Part shown: positions 27,647 to 36,359 of the stretch, piece after piece
How the letters are laid out: the number at the start of each line of letters is the position of its first letter
Numbering within the stretch: the first letter of the stretch is position 1
NCBI RefSeq assembly: GCF_001458595.1
Contig: NZ_LN890328.1
Coordinates: 884,480-948,479 of the forward strand
Direction: 5' to 3'
From: Clostridium neonatale
Lineage (GTDB): Bacteria > Bacillota > Clostridia > Clostridiales > Clostridiaceae
DNA length: 64,000 nucleotides
The notes under the pieces: generated by a model
The model's database searches: none
What the model was told of the DNA's origin: nothing
Seen by the model: the letters and a program-made list of their open reading frames with translations, nothing else
Program-made: the position numbers and the translations under genes

Positions 27647-28102
27647 ATGAATTATGAAATTGTAAATTTAAAAGAAAAGAAAGTAGCAGGATTAAATATT
27701 AGGACTAATAATAATGATCCTAATATGAACAAGAGTATTGGAGAACTTTGGAATAAATTTTTTAAAGAAGGAATCTTTACAGCAATTGAAAATAAAATTA
27801 ATGACAAAACTATAGGATTGTATTCTGATTATGAAAGTGATTATAATGGAGATTATGATATGAGTGTAGGCTGTGAAATAAGTAATGACGAAAAGATTCC
27901 GACTGGTACAATATTAAAAATAATACCTGCTGGAAATTATGCTAAGTTTGTTGTAAAAGGACAAATGCAAAAGGCAGTATATGAATTTTGGCAAAAACTT
28001 TGGCAGATGAATTTGGAAAGAGCTTATACATGTGATTTTGAGGAATACATAAATACAGATATTGATAATGCTGAAATTCATATTTATATTTCATTAAAAT
28101 AA
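27647..28102 (+). CDS. GyrI-like/effector-binding domain protein
   Basis: A 151-residue stand-alone GyrI-like domain, the small-molecule binding module also found at the C-terminus of AraC- and MerR-type regulators. It has VNLKEKKVAGLNIRT at the start, a central LWNKFFKEG and GLYSDYESDYNGDYD, and PAGNYAKFVVKG followed by FWQKLWQ, all typical. No DNA-binding domain is present, so it is likely to bind a ligand or partner protein, not DNA. The ATG follows AGAGGGATAAG. Confidence 0.78.
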   Translation: MNYEIVNLKEKKVAGLNIRTNNNDPNMNKSIGELWNKFFKEGIFTAIENKINDKTIGLYSDYESDYNGDYDMSVGCEISNDEKIPTGTILKIIPAGNYAKFVVKGQMQKAVYEFWQKLWQMNLERAYTCDFEEYINTDIDNAEIHIYISLK

Positions 28103-28313
28103 TATTATGTTTTAATGGATTACAAATAAGTTTTTAATTATTAGTATTAACGTATTAAAATAGCAACATTGTATTTACAACAGAATATTATTGAGATTAA
28201 TACGATACTATAAAATTATAATTATTATAGGGAGCTCACATGGATTAAAGAGTTATCAATGTTAAAATATAGGTTATAGTAAAATTTAATAAGAATTATA
28301 TTTCTATATATTC

Positions 28314-28356
28314 ATGAGAGATTATTATAAAAATTCATAATTTCTCATTTTTTTAT
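28314..28356 (+). terminator. terminator-like hairpin in spacer 28103-28537
   Basis: ATGAGAGATTAT (28314-28325) pairs with ATAATTTCTCAT (28337-28348) with one G-U pair, followed by T7. It is 210 bases after the GyrI-like gene; no gene is recognised in between. Confidence 0.6.
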
Positions 28357-28537
28357 ATTTTAATAAAAATAAGAAAAATATATTATATTAAATAATCTAA
28401 AAATATTTTTAATATGTGAATTTTAATTATGATATAATTATTTTTAGGTATATGAAGTTTGTTTAAGATACTAGATGAAGTAAATAAATATAAAAATTCT
28501 CTTAGTTATTGTATGTTAGCAAGAGTGGAGGAGATTT

Positions 28538-29200
28538 ATGGTAGATATAGAAAATATAAATTTACGTTTAGAAGAGCCAAAAGATTATAAAGAAGTTGAA
28601 AATTTAACAAGAGAAGCTTTTTGGAATGTTTATATCCCAGGATGTGATGAACATTATATAATTCATATTATGAGAAAGTCAGATGCTTTTATAAAAGAGT
28701 TAGATATAGTAGCAGAGCTTGGAGATAAAATTGTAGGTAATATTGTTTACAGTAAGGTAAAAATATTATGTGATGATAAGACTTCATATAATGACGTTAT
28801 TTGTTTTGGACCAATTTCTGTTTTGCCAGAATTTCAAAATAGAGGGGTTGGAGGAAGGCTCATTGAACATAGTAAGGAAGTTGCAAGAAAGCTTGGATAT
28901 CGTGGAATATTAATTTATGGTGATCCAGACTATTATAAGAGATATGGTTTTGTTCCAGCTGAAAATTATGAAATAGGAACTCCAGATGATATGTATTCTG
29001 CACCATTACAGGCTTTTGAACTTTACAATGGAGCTTTAAAAAACTGCAAGGGGAGATTCTTTGAGGATGGAATTTTTGAAGTTGACAGAGAAAAAGCAGA
29101 TGAATTTGAAAAAGGTTTTCCTAAAAAAGAAAAGAATTCAGATCTGCCAAGCCAAAAAAGATTTATAGAATTAATAAATATGAGAAAGCCAAGAAAATAA
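28538..29200 (+). CDS. GNAT family N-acetyltransferase (YhbS-like)
   Basis: A 220-residue acetyltransferase. It opens with INLRLEEPKDYKEVENLTREAFW. The beta-4/alpha-3 region GPISVLPEFQNRGVGGRLIEHS (about 90-111) holds the acetyl-CoA loop QNRGVGGRL, and GDPDYYKRYGFVPAE follows, a block typical of YhbS-like N-acetyltransferases. The C-terminus is longer and more charged than in minimal GNATs. Acceptor unknown. The ATG follows GTGGAGGAG. Monocistronic with terminator at 29351. Confidence 0.86.
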   Translation: MVDIENINLRLEEPKDYKEVENLTREAFWNVYIPGCDEHYIIHIMRKSDAFIKELDIVAELGDKIVGNIVYSKVKILCDDKTSYNDVICFGPISVLPEFQNRGVGGRLIEHSKEVARKLGYRGILIYGDPDYYKRYGFVPAENYEIGTPDDMYSAPLQAFELYNGALKNCKGRFFEDGIFEVDREKADEFEKGFPKKEKNSDLPSQKRFIELINMRKPRK

Positions 29201-29350
29201 TTAATTCTAAAATTATAGAAAATTTATGATAATCTTTCACTTTTATTGTTTTGTTTAGAAATATTTAGAAGTTATACAAATTCCTAAAAATGCAGAAATT
29301 TATATAAACTAAGAAAAGTTTAATAAATTTTTAAATTTAAATAAATACTA

Positions 29351-29391
29351 AAAAACGAGAAATTATGAAATTTAAGTAATTTCTCGTTTTT
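29351..29391. terminator. terminator, bidirectional in form
   Basis: A 15-bp perfect stem AAAAACGAGAAATTA (29351-29365) / TAATTTCTCGTTTTT (29377-29391) follows the acetyltransferase gene. Confidence 0.8.
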
Positions 29392-29547
29392 TATAATTTT
29401 TTATTATTTCCAAATTCACTTCTTACAACATATAAATTAAGCATATTGTTATAATTAAACTAATATTAAAATTTATTAAATATATTTATTAATATAAAAT
29501 CATCCTATTATATGTGATAATTTAATCATAAGAAAATTAAAATATAG

Positions 29548-29578
29548 TTGACTTTAACGTAACGTCAAACAGTATACT
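29548..29578 (+). promoter_or_regulatory. MerR-type promoter with 19-bp spacer
   Basis: TTGACT (29548-29553) and TATACT (29573-29578) are separated by 19 bases, the over-long spacer typical of MerR-activated promoters. Within it TTGAC (29548-29552) and GTCAA (29564-29568) form an inverted repeat around TTTAACGTAAC. It lies 45 bases before a MerR-family gene, suggesting autoregulation. Confidence 0.65.
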
Positions 29579-29622
29579 TTAATCAAGCTAGCGGATAGAT
29601 ATAAATTGAAAGGAGTATTTAA

Positions 29623-30420
29623 ATGTTATCTATAGGGGAATTCTCAAAAATATGTCATGTGACAACAAGGACTTTAAGACATTATGATGATATTGATTTA
29701 ATAAAACCAGTGAAAATAAATGGAGAAAATAATTATAGGTTTTATGAAGTAAGCCAGGTAAGAATAATGCTTTTAATAAACAGATTAAAAAATTATAACT
29801 TTTCACTTGATGAAATAAAAGAAATACTTGTAAGAAATGATTTAGAATATACAAAAAATAAAATTAAAGAAAAAAGAGAAGAAATAAAAGAAATACTTAA
29901 TAAATATAAAAATATTGAAAAATCAATAAAAGTAGATTTATTAAATTTAGAGAAGGGATATGATATTATGTCATTTATTGAAAATATAGAAGTTAAAATT
30001 ATTAATGCAGAGGATATGAACATTTTAAGCAGCAGGCAAATTATGAAAGTAGATGAGTATGGAAAATATATTGGAAAGTTATTTGAGATAGTAGCAAAAA
30101 ATAAATTAACTGTAGCTGGAGCACCAATGTCTATATATTATGATGGTGAATTTAATCCGGAAGAAAATGATACAGAAGTAGCACTTCCAGTTAAAGAATC
30201 AAATGAGTTTACAAAGGTTCTTAAAGGAGGGATATATGCAATGACCGTAGTAAAAGGACCATACTCAGAAAAGCTTCCAGAAGGTTATGGAAAAATGGTT
30301 GAATATATTGAAAACAGTGAATATGAAATATGGGGACATCCTTATGAAAAATATATTAAGGGACCTATGGACGGGGAAGAAATAATAACAGAAATTTATT
30401 TTCCTATTAAGAAGAAATAA
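29623..30420 (+). CDS. MerR family regulator with GyrI-like effector domain
   Basis: A 265-residue BltR/BmrR-like transcription factor. The MerR winged helix-turn-helix is at 1-70 (SIGEFSKICHVTTRTLRHYDDIDLIKP), followed by a dimerisation coiled coil (about 80-115, rich in Glu/Lys) and a C-terminal GyrI-like ligand domain (about 125-265, ending with GPMDGEEIITEIYFPIK). Such regulators bind amphipathic drugs and activate promoters with long spacers, and the promoter immediately upstream has that form. No efflux pump is adjacent, so its target may be itself or a distant gene. The ATG follows GAAAGGAG. Confidence 0.87.
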   Translation: MLSIGEFSKICHVTTRTLRHYDDIDLIKPVKINGENNYRFYEVSQVRIMLLINRLKNYNFSLDEIKEILVRNDLEYTKNKIKEKREEIKEILNKYKNIEKSIKVDLLNLEKGYDIMSFIENIEVKIINAEDMNILSSRQIMKVDEYGKYIGKLFEIVAKNKLTVAGAPMSIYYDGEFNPEENDTEVALPVKESNEFTKVLKGGIYAMTVVKGPYSEKLPEGYGKMVEYIENSEYEIWGHPYEKYIKGPMDGEEIITEIYFPIKKK

Positions 30421-30595
30421 TTAAATGTACGGATAAATTTTAAATCCTTATCGACATTATGATAATATTACATTTTTATTATAGAAAAATATTTTAAAGA
30501 AAGGTTGGTAAGGATTTTAAATCTAAATTAATGATTTTTTGGTAATACATATTAAAAACAGGATTATTTAAATGGAAATATTGAGAGGTAAGTTT

Positions 30596-31219
30596 ATGAA
30601 ACATGAATATAGAAAACATGAAAAAGGGTTATATCTACCTAAAACTAAGCCAGAGTTAATTACTGTGCCTAAACAGAAATTTATAATGATAGATGGAAAA
30701 GGCGATCCTAATAGCAATAGCTTTGCAGAAAAGGTTGGTGCATTGTATCCTATAGCCTATGCAATAAAGAATTTTCATAAGACTAATCACATTCCAAATG
30801 GGTATTTTGATTATACAGTTTATCCTTTAGAAGGAGTATGGAATTTAAGCGATAAAGGTAAAGAAAGTAATAAATTAATCAAAAAAGAATTGATTTATAC
30901 AATAATGATAAGACAACCAGATTTTATTACAGAAGAAATATTTAATTTAGCTCTAGAGAATGTAAAAAATAAAAAAGATAATAGATTATTTGATGAAGTA
31001 AGATTTGAAATTATGGAAGATGGCTTAGCTGTTCAAATTATGCATATAGGGTCATATGATGATGAACCACAAAGCTTTAATGAAATGAAAGAATTTATAA
31101 AATATAACAATTTAAAAATTTCAGATTTAAGACATAGAGAAATATACATTTCTGATGCCCGTAAAGTGGATAAGGAAAAATTAAGTACTGTATTAAGATA
31201 TAAAGTATTAAAAATATAA
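30596..31219 (+). CDS. GyrI-like small-molecule binding protein
   Basis: A 207-residue protein of the COG4832-type GyrI-like group. It has KPELITVPKQKFIMIDGKGDPN near the N-terminus, a central YPLEGVWNL and LIYTIMIRQPDFITEE, then FEIMEDGLAVQIMHIGSYDDEP and the C-terminal HREIYISDARKVDKEKL. These are predicted ligand-binding or hydrolase-like proteins; function unproven. ATG 30596 is chosen, with GAGAGG nine bases upstream; an in-frame ATG at 30572 lacks a clear site. It is the third GyrI-fold gene within 4 kb, suggesting a locus for sensing or detoxifying hydrophobic compounds. Confidence 0.78.
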   Translation: MKHEYRKHEKGLYLPKTKPELITVPKQKFIMIDGKGDPNSNSFAEKVGALYPIAYAIKNFHKTNHIPNGYFDYTVYPLEGVWNLSDKGKESNKLIKKELIYTIMIRQPDFITEEIFNLALENVKNKKDNRLFDEVRFEIMEDGLAVQIMHIGSYDDEPQSFNEMKEFIKYNNLKISDLRHREIYISDARKVDKEKLSTVLRYKVLKI

Positions 31220-31403
31220 TAATGTATTGAGTTTTATAAGAATTATTTTTTATGTTTAGACAAATAAGATTATTAATAAATAATTTATATTCCCAGTTTT
31301 AAGTTTTAGATTGAATACTATAATAAAAATATATAGATTTGCAGTTATGGATATTATGGTAAAATATATTAGGATATAAATTATTGAAGAATGGGGAATA
31401 GCG

Positions 31404-32165
31404 GTGAAATATTACATAGACATAATTTTAGGAATTTTACTTCTTATTTATATATTACTAATAAACTTAATAAGCACTTCAAAGGTAGCATTTACTTTGC
31501 CAATAGTTATTTTAGGAATAATGCTTATAATATATCATTTTATAAAAAACAAATTACGCCAGTTTGCATATTATGGAAACGTTAAAAAAGTATTAATTAA
31601 GCTTGTAGCTGTTGGGTGTATAATTTATGCTTTTATTGAATGTAGTATAATTGCTTATCCTAAGCATTCAACTGAAAGCTCAGAATATATTATCGTCCTT
31701 GGTGGTGCACTTTCTAAGGGTAAGACACCCAGTATAATACTCCAAGGGAGACTAGATCCTGCAATAAAATGTGTAAATGAAAATAATAAAGATGCATATA
31801 TAATTGTTTCTGGAGGACAAGGTGCTGATGAGAAAGTATCTGAAGCAGAAGCTATGGAGAAATATTTAATAGAACATGGAATATCAAAAGAAAAGATAAT
31901 ATTCGAAGATAAATCTAGAAATACAAATGAAAATTTTCAATATTCTAAAGAAAAAATAGAAGAGCATAGTAATAAAAAAATTGATAAAGTTAAAGTAAAA
32001 ATAGTTACGACAGATTTTCATGCACTAAGAAGCAGAATTATTGCTAAAAGACATGGATATTCTAATGTAGATAATTATTCTAGTGCTACTAAGTGGTATC
32101 TTATACCTATTAGTTATGTAAGAGAAGGATTTGCTATGGTAAAAACAGTTTTATTTGATAAATAG
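31404..32165 (+). CDS. YdcF family membrane protein (DUF218)
   Basis: A 253-residue protein with three N-terminal membrane helices (about 5-26, 30-50 and 64-85) and a C-terminal YdcF/DUF218 domain. Its motifs are IIVLGGALSKGK (about 96-107), IIVSGGQGADE and EDKSRNTNENF, and it ends with HALRSRIIAKRHGY. Homologues (SanA/YdcF/ElyC) are linked to envelope biogenesis, and their enzymatic role is unsettled. The gene starts with GTG at 31404 after ATGGGGAATAGC. Confidence 0.82.
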   Translation: MKYYIDIILGILLLIYILLINLISTSKVAFTLPIVILGIMLIIYHFIKNKLRQFAYYGNVKKVLIKLVAVGCIIYAFIECSIIAYPKHSTESSEYIIVLGGALSKGKTPSIILQGRLDPAIKCVNENNKDAYIIVSGGQGADEKVSEAEAMEKYLIEHGISKEKIIFEDKSRNTNENFQYSKEKIEEHSNKKIDKVKVKIVTTDFHALRSRIIAKRHGYSNVDNYSSATKWYLIPISYVREGFAMVKTVLFDK

Positions 32166-32249
32166 ACTTTATAATCAATTAAATGTCTATTTAGGTGTTT
32201 TGATGCAATTAAAATAATGTTTAATAAAGTAATGTTTAGATTATATAAA

Positions 32250-32286
32250 CTCCTGAACATTCAAATTCAGGAGGTAGTATTTTTAT
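32250..32286 (+). terminator. terminator after the ydcF-like gene
   Basis: CTCCTGAA (32250-32257) pairs with TTCAGGAG (32266-32273), followed by a T-rich GTAGTATTTTTATT. The rest of spacer 32166-32511 has no recognisable feature. Confidence 0.65.
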
Positions 32287-32511
32287 TAAATATAAAACTA
32301 TAAAAAATGTGGAATTTAAATATAGAAGCATCAAGTATGTTAATCTTATAATCGAAAAGACTTAAATTATAAAGTTAAGATAATTTATTTATATTGTTGA
32401 GGAAATTATGAATAAATTTATAGAAGATTAGATACTGAAACAATATCTGAGAACATATTTTTTAATTATTTAATATACTAACTGTAGTACTTAAATAAGG
32501 ATAAGAATAAT

Positions 32512-32694
32512 ATGCCAAACAGAAATAATAAAGGGAAAAAAGTAGTTATTTCAAGAAGTAGAAAAGAAAAAAAGCCAACAATGTTATTAGAAGTAGCAAA
32601 AGATGAAATTTTAGGAGAATCCAAAGAGGGATTTGAAATTATAAAAAAGATAAGAAGATTTGGAAAGTATTATGCTCTTGTAAAAAGAAATTAA
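32512..32694 (+). CDS. small basic hypothetical protein, 60 aa
   Basis: A 60-residue, strongly basic protein (MPNRNNKGKKVVISRSRKEKK...) ending KIRRFGKYYALVKRN. It could bind nucleic acid by charge alone, but no family is recognised. The ATG follows AAGGATAAGAATA. Monocistronic. Confidence 0.5.
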   Translation: MPNRNNKGKKVVISRSRKEKKPTMLLEVAKDEILGESKEGFEIIKKIRRFGKYYALVKRN

Positions 32695-32842
32695 TATTTA
32701 ATTTATGTATTTTTAAAAAGTGGTTAATGATACTAGTTAATAAAATAAGCTACTAAAGATGATAATTATAATATAAGTTGAAATACTTATATTGTAATTA
32801 TCATATATATCTGATATAATCATAAAAGAAAATTTAATAAAT

Positions 32843-32975
32843 GTCAGTTCGAAAGCCTCCTGACTTTAAATAAAACTACGGTCAAATAATAAAAGAATTT
32901 TATATTTTTTAAAATTCTTAATTTTTGTGTGTTTATTTGTCGTAGGTAATATTAACCTACGATTTTTTTATTTTT
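32843..32975 (+). ncRNA. riboswitch-like attenuator without an adjacent gene
   Basis: A small hairpin GTCAG (32843-32847) / CTGAC (32860-32864) has a 12-nt loop containing AAGCCTC. It is followed by AAAACTACGGTC (32872-32883). CTACGGTCAAATAA can pair with TTATTTGTCGTAG (32933-32945). The right arm of that pairing overlaps a terminator, TCGTAGGT (32940-32947) / ACCTACGA (32955-32962) followed by T7. The mutually exclusive antiterminator and terminator strongly suggest a ligand- or protein-controlled switch. The aptamer recalls, from memory only, the small guanidine-IV (mepA) class. The next gene is 360 bases away. Confidence 0.5.
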
Positions 32976-33334
32976 TATTACACTATATTATTGTAAAATC
33001 TACACTTAATATATTTTTTATGGAATAATGTATGTATTAATTTTATAAAAATAAGAAAAGGAATGTATGAATAATAAAAAATAAAAATTATCAGCATATT
33101 ACTTTTTTGTATATGTGTGAAGAGCAGATATCTAAAAATAATCATACTATTTTTTAAAAAATTTTTATTAATACTTAGAATTTAAACACCAAATATTAAG
33201 TACATGCAATTTTTATAAAGTTATTATCTATATAAGAATAAATAACCTTATGACTGCTTAAGAATTGACAGTAGAATTTAGGAGGAATCCATTTATTAAA
33301 TTACACTTATTTTAATTTATGGAGGTATTATTTT
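32976..33334. other. spacer between attenuator and queT-like gene
   Basis: No coding frame with a ribosome binding site is seen here. An AGGAGG at about 33282 is not followed by a usable start. CCAT...AATTTATGG around 33290-33324 can form a loose hairpin just ahead of the queT ribosome site. I looked for a preQ1 aptamer here and did not find one. Confidence 0.3.
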
Positions 33335-33847
33335 ATGGATAATAAAAAAAAGACAGTACAAAGATTAGCAAGGACAGCAATAATTGCAGCACTTTATGCT
33401 GTTATAACATTAGCATTAGCACCTATAAGTTATGGAGCAGTACAATTCAGAGTTTCAGAAATAATGGTACTTTTAGCTTTTTTTGATCCGTTTTATATTG
33501 GTGGACTTACTCTTGGATGTCTGATTGCAAACATATTAGGTCCTAATGGAATAGCTGATATTATTTTTGGTACTATTGCGACATTCATAAGTGTTTATGC
33601 AATATCACTTACAGGAAAGTATATTAAAAATAATACAAAGTCACTTGTTATTGCATCACTTTGGCCTACTATTTTTAATGGATTAATAATAGGATGGATG
33701 CTTAATTACCTTTATCAACTTCCTATTGTACTTTCAATGGGTGAAGTTGCAATTGGAGAATTTGTTGTCGTAACAATAGTAGGTGTTCCAGTAGTTAAAA
33801 TGATTCAAAGTAAATATAAAAATTTATTAGTTGTAAGCCAATACTAA
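33335..33847 (+). CDS. queT: QueT family transporter (ECF S-component-like)
   Basis: A 170-residue, about five- to six-helix membrane protein. The block LARTAIIAALYAVITLALAPISYGAVQFRVSE (about 9-40) and the GCLIANILGPNGIADIIFGT stretch (about 69-88) are characteristic of the QueT family. These are substrate-binding components of ECF transporters, assigned to queuosine precursors. It would work with a shared ECF energising module encoded elsewhere. The ATG follows TTATGGAGG. Single gene; two terminator-like hairpins follow. Confidence 0.85.
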   Translation: MDNKKKTVQRLARTAIIAALYAVITLALAPISYGAVQFRVSEIMVLLAFFDPFYIGGLTLGCLIANILGPNGIADIIFGTIATFISVYAISLTGKYIKNNTKSLVIASLWPTIFNGLIIGWMLNYLYQLPIVLSMGEVAIGEFVVVTIVGVPVVKMIQSKYKNLLVVSQY

Positions 33848-33864
33848 TAAAAATAATTTTGTAG

Positions 33865-33917
33865 AGATATAATAATTCTGATAAAAGCTAAATAGAATTA
33901 TTATATCTTTATTTTTA
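33865..33917 (+). terminator. terminator after queT
   Basis: A 15-bp perfect stem AGATATAATAATTCT (33865-33879) / AGAATTATTATATCT (33894-33908) is followed by TTATTTTT. Confidence 0.75.
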
Positions 33918-34016
33918 TAAAATTATTTACGCAACTTAATAAATAATGAAATATTTGCATTAAACAATGTAACAATTAATAGAACTATTTAATTTTAAGA
34001 ATAATAGTAAGAGCTG

Positions 34017-34057
34017 TCTAAGATGAAAATTTAATTTTTATCTTAGATATTTTTTTA
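34017..34057 (+). terminator. second hairpin with T-run before the Nudix gene
   Basis: TCTAAGAT (34017-34024) pairs with ATCTTAGA (34040-34047), extended by AAAA/TTTT inside, and is followed by ATTTTTTT. It is 120 bases upstream of the Nudix gene, so it may be a back-up terminator or an attenuator. Confidence 0.55.
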
Positions 34058-34181
34058 TTAATAATTTAAATTATTCTGGAATTGATAATAGTGTGTATTT
34101 TGTAAAAGAAATAAAAATGGTATAATTATTTTTAAGAAATTAGTTGATAATAAAGTTAATATGACATAGGGAGGATACATA

Positions 34182-34790
34182 ATGGACAGAAATAAGGTAA
34201 CTAATATTAAAACACTAAACAAAACTAGATTTTTAAGTTTTTATGAAGCAGAATATGAAAATAAAAAAGGTAATAAGAGAACATGGATGATTGCTTCACG
34301 AAAAAAGGATGAAGATTTAAAAGAAAAATTCTTTAATGGGAAAAAAGATAAAGATGATGCAGTGGTAATCGCAGCACTTCATAAACCATCAAATAAGCTT
34401 GTAATTATAAGACAATTCAGAATCCCAGTTAATGATTATGTTTATGAGCTTCCAGCAGGTCTTATTGATGATGGAGAAGAAGCAAAGAATTCGGTTGTTC
34501 GTGAATTAAAAGAAGAAACAGGTCTTACTGTTACTAATATAATGGAAAATGGAAAAGGTAGACTATATTTATCTCCAGGTATGACAGATGAATGTGTTAG
34601 TTTAGTATTTTGCGAGTGCGAAGGTGAAATAAACACTGATGGATTAGAAGATGATGAGTGCATTGAGCCAATGATTATTTCAAGAGAAGAAGCAAAAAAA
34701 ATAATTTCTGAAAATAGTAATATGGATATAAAGTGCTTTCTTTTACTACAAAGTTTTGTGATTTTAGGAGAAAAGCTATTTGAAATTTAA
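34182..34790 (+). CDS. Nudix hydrolase (ADP-ribose pyrophosphatase-like)
   Basis: A 202-residue Nudix protein. The full Nudix box GX5EX7REUXEEXGU is present starting at GLIDDGEE (about residues 93-115, with RELKEETGL). The N-terminal domain with VVIAALHKPSNKLVIIRQFRIPV and the YELPAGLID lead-in fit the ADP-ribose pyrophosphatase branch. It likely hydrolyses ADP-ribose or related nucleoside diphosphate derivatives in the cytoplasm. The ATG follows GGGAGGATACATA. Confidence 0.88.
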   Translation: MDRNKVTNIKTLNKTRFLSFYEAEYENKKGNKRTWMIASRKKDEDLKEKFFNGKKDKDDAVVIAALHKPSNKLVIIRQFRIPVNDYVYELPAGLIDDGEEAKNSVVRELKEETGLTVTNIMENGKGRLYLSPGMTDECVSLVFCECEGEINTDGLEDDECIEPMIISREEAKKIISENSNMDIKCFLLLQSFVILGEKLFEI

Positions 34791-34831
34791 AATGTAATTA
34801 AAGGGAATGATTATAGTTCATAGATATTTAA

Positions 34832-34951
34832 AAATATATTTATACTATTTTAGTTTCTTCAGATTTTCGTAAAAATGCTTATAAATTTTATGAGAAAATG
34901 GGATTCGTTGATGGTATAAGAGTATTTAGAAAACTTTATACTGAAATATAA
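34832..34951 (+). pseudogene. C-terminal fragment of a GNAT acetyltransferase
   Basis: The frame ending in TAA at 34949-34951 encodes SSDFRKNAYKFYEKMGF followed by VDGIRVFRKLYTEI from 34856. This is the characteristic last helix and strand of GNAT acetyltransferases (RKNAxxFYEKxGF). The acetyl-CoA-binding region is missing. Upstream only a few codons are open before a stop at 34829-34831, and there is no start or ribosome site. It is a decayed remnant between the Nudix and HAD genes. Confidence 0.7.
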
Positions 34952-34967
34952 TTAAAAGGTGAAAAAA

Positions 34968-35615
34968 ATGAAAGCTGTTATATTTGATATGGATGGGGTA
35001 ATTATTGATAGTGAGCCAATACATTTTGAAGTTGATATGCAGACAATGAGAGAGTTTGGCGTAAATATTTCAAAAGATGAATTAAATAAGTATGTTGGAA
35101 CTACCAATGAATATATGTTAAATGATCTTATAAATAAATATAAAATACAAAAATCCATTAAGGAAATATTAGAATACAAAATGGAATTAACAATAAGGAG
35201 AATAAAAGAAACTAAAATAAATGCAATTTCAGGAATACCTGAATTGTTAATAAGTTTAAAACACAATAATATAAAGACAGCAATAGGATCATCATCACCA
35301 AAAGAATTAATAATTACAGTTATAGAAAAGTTTCAGTTAGGAAAATATTTTGATTGTATTGTAAGCGGTGATGAAGTAAAAGAGGGCAAACCAAAGCCAG
35401 ATATTTATTTAGAAGTAAGTAAAAGAATAGGTGTAAATCCAGAAGAATGCATTGTAATTGAAGATTCTAGAAATGGAGTTTTAGCTGCCAAAAACGCAGG
35501 GATGAAATGTTTCGGTTTTAGAAATGTAAATTCAGGCAATCAGGATTTATCTAAAGCGGATATTATTGTAGATTCCATAAGAAATATTGATATTGAAATT
35601 ATAAAAGTATTATAA
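34968..35615 (+). CDS. HAD-IA family hydrolase (beta-phosphoglucomutase-like)
   Basis: A 215-residue haloacid dehalogenase-superfamily phosphatase/mutase. Motif I is AVIFDMDGVIIDSEP (about 3-17, nucleophile and general acid/base Asp), with an alpha-helical cap domain after it. Motif II is IGSSSPKE, motif III Lys is in EGKPKPDIY, and motif IV is VIEDSRNGVLAAKNAG. Subfamily IA with resemblance to beta-phosphoglucomutase and sugar-phosphate phosphatases; substrate unknown. ATG 34968 is favoured, with AAAAGG upstream; an in-frame GTG at 34959 is also possible. Confidence 0.86.
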   Translation: MKAVIFDMDGVIIDSEPIHFEVDMQTMREFGVNISKDELNKYVGTTNEYMLNDLINKYKIQKSIKEILEYKMELTIRRIKETKINAISGIPELLISLKHNNIKTAIGSSSPKELIITVIEKFQLGKYFDCIVSGDEVKEGKPKPDIYLEVSKRIGVNPEECIVIEDSRNGVLAAKNAGMKCFGFRNVNSGNQDLSKADIIVDSIRNIDIEIIKVL

Positions 35616-35770
35616 TTGGATATGTGATGTATAAATAGAAAATTCGGATATGAAAGGTCTAAATTAGAAGATTTTAATATAAAACAGAACTGAGATTATA
35701 ATTATTATAGTAAATATTAAAGATATTCAAAATTTCAGAATTAACTCGTATTTTATTTTTTACTGACATA

Positions 35771-35815
35771 AAATAGTTTCCTATGATATTAAAATCTATC
35801 ATAGGAAGCTATTTT
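35771..35815. terminator. bidirectional terminator between HAD and ymaF-like genes
   Basis: AAAATAG-TTCCTATGAT (35771-35787) pairs with ATCATAGGAA-GCTATTTT (35798-35815), with A/T flanks suited to stopping both directions. Confidence 0.82.
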
Positions 35816-35862
35816 ATTATTTTATAGAGTTTTCTATATAGACTATTTTAATAGCTTAAATT

Positions 35863-36255
35863 CTATCTTGAACATTTATCTTCATCAATATCTGAGGGAT
35901 TATCGATTAATGTTGCAAAGTAGTAAGCATGATCATGATTATTCTCATCATTTTTAGTAGTTTCACCTTTAACTATATGAATGTGTTTTCCGTTAGGAAG
36001 TCTTAGAGCAGGCCCAGTTGTATCACAAATTTTATGGATATGACCATCGTAAGTGTCTACAAATGCTTCTACTTTATGAACGTGTGATCCTCTGCAAGGA
36101 ATAGCAGGGCCAGTTACTCCAGCAACTCTATGATTGTGAATTTCACACTCATCATTTTCATCATAATTTGTGCTAGTTAAGAATTCATGATTATGAGTTT
36201 CATCAGAGCTAGTACAATTAAAAGATCTATTTCTTTCGTTTCTATTATTTGACAT
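35863..36255 (-). CDS. ymaF: YmaF family histidine-rich protein
   Basis: A 130-residue soluble protein with repeated His-rich units: ETHNHEF, EIHNHRVAGVTGPA, GSHVHKVEAFVDTYDGHIHKI, TGPALRLPNGKHIHIVKG and NHDHAYYFATLI. This pattern defines the YmaF family, whose function is unknown; the regularly spaced His pairs suggest metal binding. The ATG follows TTAGGAGGAATAA on the minus strand. It is divergent from hisC and convergent with the HAD gene. Confidence 0.82.
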   Translation of the reverse strand: MSNNRNERNRSFNCTSSDETHNHEFLTSTNYDENDECEIHNHRVAGVTGPAIPCRGSHVHKVEAFVDTYDGHIHKICDTTGPALRLPNGKHIHIVKGETTKNDENNHDHAYYFATLIDNPSDIDEDKCSR

Positions 36256-36359
36256 TCATTTATTCCTCCTAAGTTCATTTATACTATATATTATGTATTA
36301 TATGAGATAATGTTACAGAAAAATAAAAAATTGAAAATAGAAACTATCATATGCTTTTG

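Noticed and set aside
30421-30590. Inverted repeat TTTAAATCCTTA / TAAGGATTTTAAA flanking the gap before the second GyrI-like gene
   Set aside because: The arms are about 80 bases apart, imperfect, AT-rich and not followed by a T-run; insufficient to call a terminator or operator.
33200-33334. Expected preQ1 riboswitch ahead of queT
   Set aside because: Read for the class I aptamer pattern (stem, C-rich loop, A-rich tail) and did not find it; only a loose hairpin is present.
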